From contig JALGTS010000028.1 of assembly GCA_029821255.1 (NCBI GenBank), forward strand, positions 1-8,786: DNA of 8,786 nucleotides, given 5' to 3'. Of the stretch, positions 7,246 to 8,786 are shown piece after piece. The notes below the pieces were generated by a model. The model saw only the letters and a program-made list of their open reading frames with translations. It ran no database searches and had not been told where the DNA came from. How positions within the stretch are numbered: the first letter of the stretch is position 1; the number at the start of each line of letters is the position of its first letter. This DNA is from Candidatus Zipacnadia bacterium. GTDB lineage: Bacteria > Armatimonadota > Zipacnadia > Zipacnadales > Zipacnadaceae. Position numbers and translations under genes: made by a program.

Positions 7246-7274
7246 TTGCCTGTGAGTCGGGGGTGTGTTATAAT
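7246..7274 (+). promoter_or_regulatory. Sigma-70-type promoter of the beta-propeller gene
   Basis: TTGCCT (7246-7251, four of six) is followed by a 17-base spacer and a perfect TATAAT (7269-7274). Transcription would start near 7281, about 27 bases before the ATG at 7308. GAGGG at 7294-7298 lies nine bases before that start. The promoter faces away from the activase promoter, and 47 bases separate the two -35 boxes. Confidence 0.75.
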
Positions 7275-7307
7275 CGGCATATCGAGCCGGTGTGAGGGAA
7301 AGCTGTT

Positions 7308-8408
7308 ATGATTGATTACCGCAGCCGCTGGCAACGCCGCCGGCGGCGCAAAACTAATGTACGCCGGGCCATTATCGGTAGTATTGTTATGCTGGCGGCG
7401 GTGTTTCTTATAATAGTGGTAGCTTTGCCGAGCCGTCAGCCAGTGGTGTGGCGATACTGCCCACTTTTCTGCGGTGTGCCTTACTTTACAGCAGATGCTG
7501 GCAAGTTGTTTGTCGCCTGGTCGAGTGGAGCAGTGCGCACACTTCAGCTTATTACAGGAAAAGAGGCTGGGCTGGTGGAATATAATCTACCATTTGCCTT
7601 TTCGGCCGCTCCGGCTATCAGCTCCGATTTGCTGGTTGTCGGCAGTCATGACTTTAATATCCAGGCTCTGTCTATAGAAACTGGTAATGTGCGCTGGAAG
7701 TACCGGACAGGAGGACCGGTGCAAACTCGGCCACTTATAGACCACGAACAGGTGTTGATCGGTTCCGCCGACGGCTATCTGTATTGTCTGGACCTGCCTA
7801 CAGGTGCGCTTATCTGGAGAACGGACTGTGGGGGAGGAATTGGCGGGGCAGCGGCTCTCGCTGGCCGAGTAGTAGTTGTGGGTACCACCACTGGCCGCCT
7901 GGTAGGCATAGACCGGGGGACAGGCAGAAGGCTCTTCATGGTCGGTACAGAAGCCGCAGTGATGGGACCAGCGTTGGCCATAGATGATCATACCGTGAGC
8001 GTTGGCTGTGATGACGGTCGTCAGTACATACTGGATGTGCGTAAACCCCAGGACTGGCGAACTATTGAGGTGGGTGGCCTGCTGCGGCTGCGTCTGGTAG
8101 TGGAGGGACGGCGGATCTATGTAGCCAGCAGCAACGGAAGGGTAGTGGCAACGGATCTGAAAACCAACAAGGAGTTGTGGAGGCAAACAATAAATGAGAC
8201 GCTCGTTGCGGGCCTCGCTGCCGACGACCGTTACCTGTATGTCGGGACGGTAGCCGGACGAGTCTTTGCCATAAGTCGGCAGACGGGCCACATTCGTCGG
8301 TGCTGGAGACTAAGCCAGCCGGTAATCGGTTCCCTGGTAGCTACTGGCGGGCAGGTGATAGCCGGGTTGGCTAATGGTCAAATTGTTGCTTTACCCGTGC
8401 CGGATTAA
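7308..8408 (+). CDS. Membrane-anchored PQQ-type (BamB-like) beta-propeller protein
   Basis: This 366-residue protein has a very basic N-terminus (RSRWQRRRRRKTNVRR, 5-20), one hydrophobic helix (about 21-41) and a large repeat domain. By the positive-inside rule, the repeat domain is probably outside the cytoplasmic membrane. I count eight repeats with a period close to 40 residues. Their strands start near 66, 108, 149, 188, 228, 269, 309 and 349, and are typically of the form VxVGSxxGxLxxLDxxTGxxxW, for example TGNVRWKY (125-132) and TGALIWRTD (165-173). This is the pattern of PQQ-dehydrogenase and BamB eight-bladed propellers. Catalytic PQQ ligands are not evident, so a scaffolding or binding role is likelier than an enzyme. 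It has no lipobox; cysteines C51 and C55 just after the helix are unexplained. It is expressed from its own promoter, divergent from the activase, and nothing shows a functional link to it. Confidence 0.85.
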   Translation: MIDYRSRWQRRRRRKTNVRRAIIGSIVMLAAVFLIIVVALPSRQPVVWRYCPLFCGVPYFTADAGKLFVAWSSGAVRTLQLITGKEAGLVEYNLPFAFSAAPAISSDLLVVGSHDFNIQALSIETGNVRWKYRTGGPVQTRPLIDHEQVLIGSADGYLYCLDLPTGALIWRTDCGGGIGGAAALAGRVVVVGTTTGRLVGIDRGTGRRLFMVGTEAAVMGPALAIDDHTVSVGCDDGRQYILDVRKPQDWRTIEVGGLLRLRLVVEGRRIYVASSNGRVVATDLKTNKELWRQTINETLVAGLAADDRYLYVGTVAGRVFAISRQTGHIRRCWRLSQPVIGSLVATGGQVIAGLANGQIVALPVPD

Positions 8409-8444
8409 GCAGTTTTCCAACTATGTTGTTCAACGACTCTTTGC

Positions 8445-8464
8445 AGCTGTGATTGCGGCTTTTT
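8445..8464 (+). terminator. Weak rho-independent terminator after the beta-propeller gene
   Basis: AGCTG (8445-8449) can pair with CGGCT (8456-8460), including one G-T wobble, around a six-base loop, and the stem runs into TTTTT (8460-8464). The stem is short, so termination may be partial. It begins 36 bases after the stop codon of the propeller gene. Confidence 0.4.
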
Positions 8465-8467
8465 ATT

Positions 8468-8786
8468 ATGGCTGAGCAACAGACTAAGCTGTAGCTGTCG
8501 CCACGCAACTTCTTGCTGGGGGTAGTTAATGGAGCCGTGCTATGGGCCTCTGCTGCCTTCTTTGACCAAACTACTGGTCTGACCGTCTTTGCTCTGTATT
8601 TGATGGGCAGCAACGTGCTGTGGGTGGGCATCCTGATATGCTTGATAATGGCGGGCTATTTTTGGCTGCAAGCGTTTCTGGCCAATCCCTTCGAGACCCA
8701 ACCTCAATACCTGCCTACTACCGCCTGACGGCGATTTTTCGGATGATCTTGCGCCTCGGGATCTGGACGGCCATCGTTTTTATTGA
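8468..8786 (+). pseudogene. Probable major facilitator superfamily transporter N-terminus, interrupted by a stop and a frameshift; runs off the window
   Basis: An ATG at 8468 opens MAEQQTKL, meets TAG at 8492-8494, then continues in the same frame as LSPRNFLLGVVNGAVLW. This resembles the first helix of a group of MFS permeases with an NFxLGVxNG start. A second hydrophobic segment follows (YLMGSNVLWVGILICLIMAGYFW), then FETQPQYLP and a TGA at 8726. Shifting frame near 8714-8716, as if one base of a Pro codon were missing before TAC TAC, restores YYRLTAIFRMILRLGIW and AIVFI to the window edge. That continues the expected loop and third helix. Two lesions in about 300 bases suggest a decaying gene; sequencing or assembly errors are the alternative. 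A short intact membrane protein of 71 residues from TTG at 8513 is possible but has no ribosome binding site. The MFS assignment is from pattern memory only. Confidence 0.6.

Noticed and set aside
7587..8291. A 234-residue open frame antisense to the beta-propeller gene
   Set aside because: Its composition is low-quality and it has no recognisable domain, whereas the plus strand has regular propeller repeats. It is a shadow frame.
8492..8494. TAG read through as an amino acid (for example pyrrolysine), suggested by the methyltransferase-like gene nearby
   Set aside because: ruvB, the stress protein and the activase all end in TAG, and the downstream frameshift points to decay rather than recoding.
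1..8786. CRISPR arrays, insertion-sequence ends, tRNA or rRNA genes
   Set aside because: No repeated-spacer pattern, transposase or RNA gene signature was seen, and almost all of the window is coding.

Overview
The window looks like part of a chromosome from an anaerobic or facultatively anaerobic bacterium with moderately high GC. The content is a housekeeping ruvB end, a uroporphyrinogen-decarboxylase-family methyltransferase-like gene, a universal stress protein, a giant 2-hydroxyacyl-CoA dehydratase/activase protein, an orphan GspG-like pseudopilin, a membrane-anchored beta-propeller, and the start of a disrupted transporter. This mix is reminiscent of Chloroflexota, Armatimonadota or related environmental lineages, but the assignment is a guess from family flavour and was not tested. 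There is no integrase, insertion sequence, tRNA, rRNA or CRISPR array.

Layout. Positions 1-2335 run on the plus strand: the 3' two thirds of ruvB, a URO-D/MtaA-like protein 32 bases downstream, then a 145-residue universal stress protein after a 124-base gap that can form small hairpins. The next unit is on the minus strand and converges on the stress-protein gene with only 6 bases between the stop codons. It consists of the giant activase (7082 down to 2865) followed 40 bases later by a GspG-like pseudopilin with a TTG start (2824 down to 2342). At 7083-7307 a divergent intergenic region carries two convincing sigma-70-type promoters back to back, both with 17-base spacers. The rightward one drives a 366-residue beta-propeller protein with one N-terminal membrane helix (7308-8408). 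A weak terminator follows, and then the N-terminus of what looks like a major facilitator transporter. That gene carries an in-frame TAG at codon 9 and a one-base frameshift near 8714, so it is probably a pseudogene or contains assembly errors. It runs off the window.

The most interesting element is the 1405-residue protein. Its sequence shows two complete activase (ASKHA, BadF/BcrA-type) domains in tandem, each keeping its cysteine pair, then a small cysteine cluster, then two HgdA/HgdB-like halves. In the characterised systems, the activator is a homodimer sharing one [4Fe-4S] cluster and the dehydratase is a separate heterodimer. Here a single chain appears to hold both. Its substrate cannot be read from the window, because no CoA-transferase, dehydrogenase or electron-transfer gene accompanies it. 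Large proteins of this general architecture already exist in databases as poorly characterised acyl-CoA dehydratase activases, so the family itself is not new, but its function remains open.
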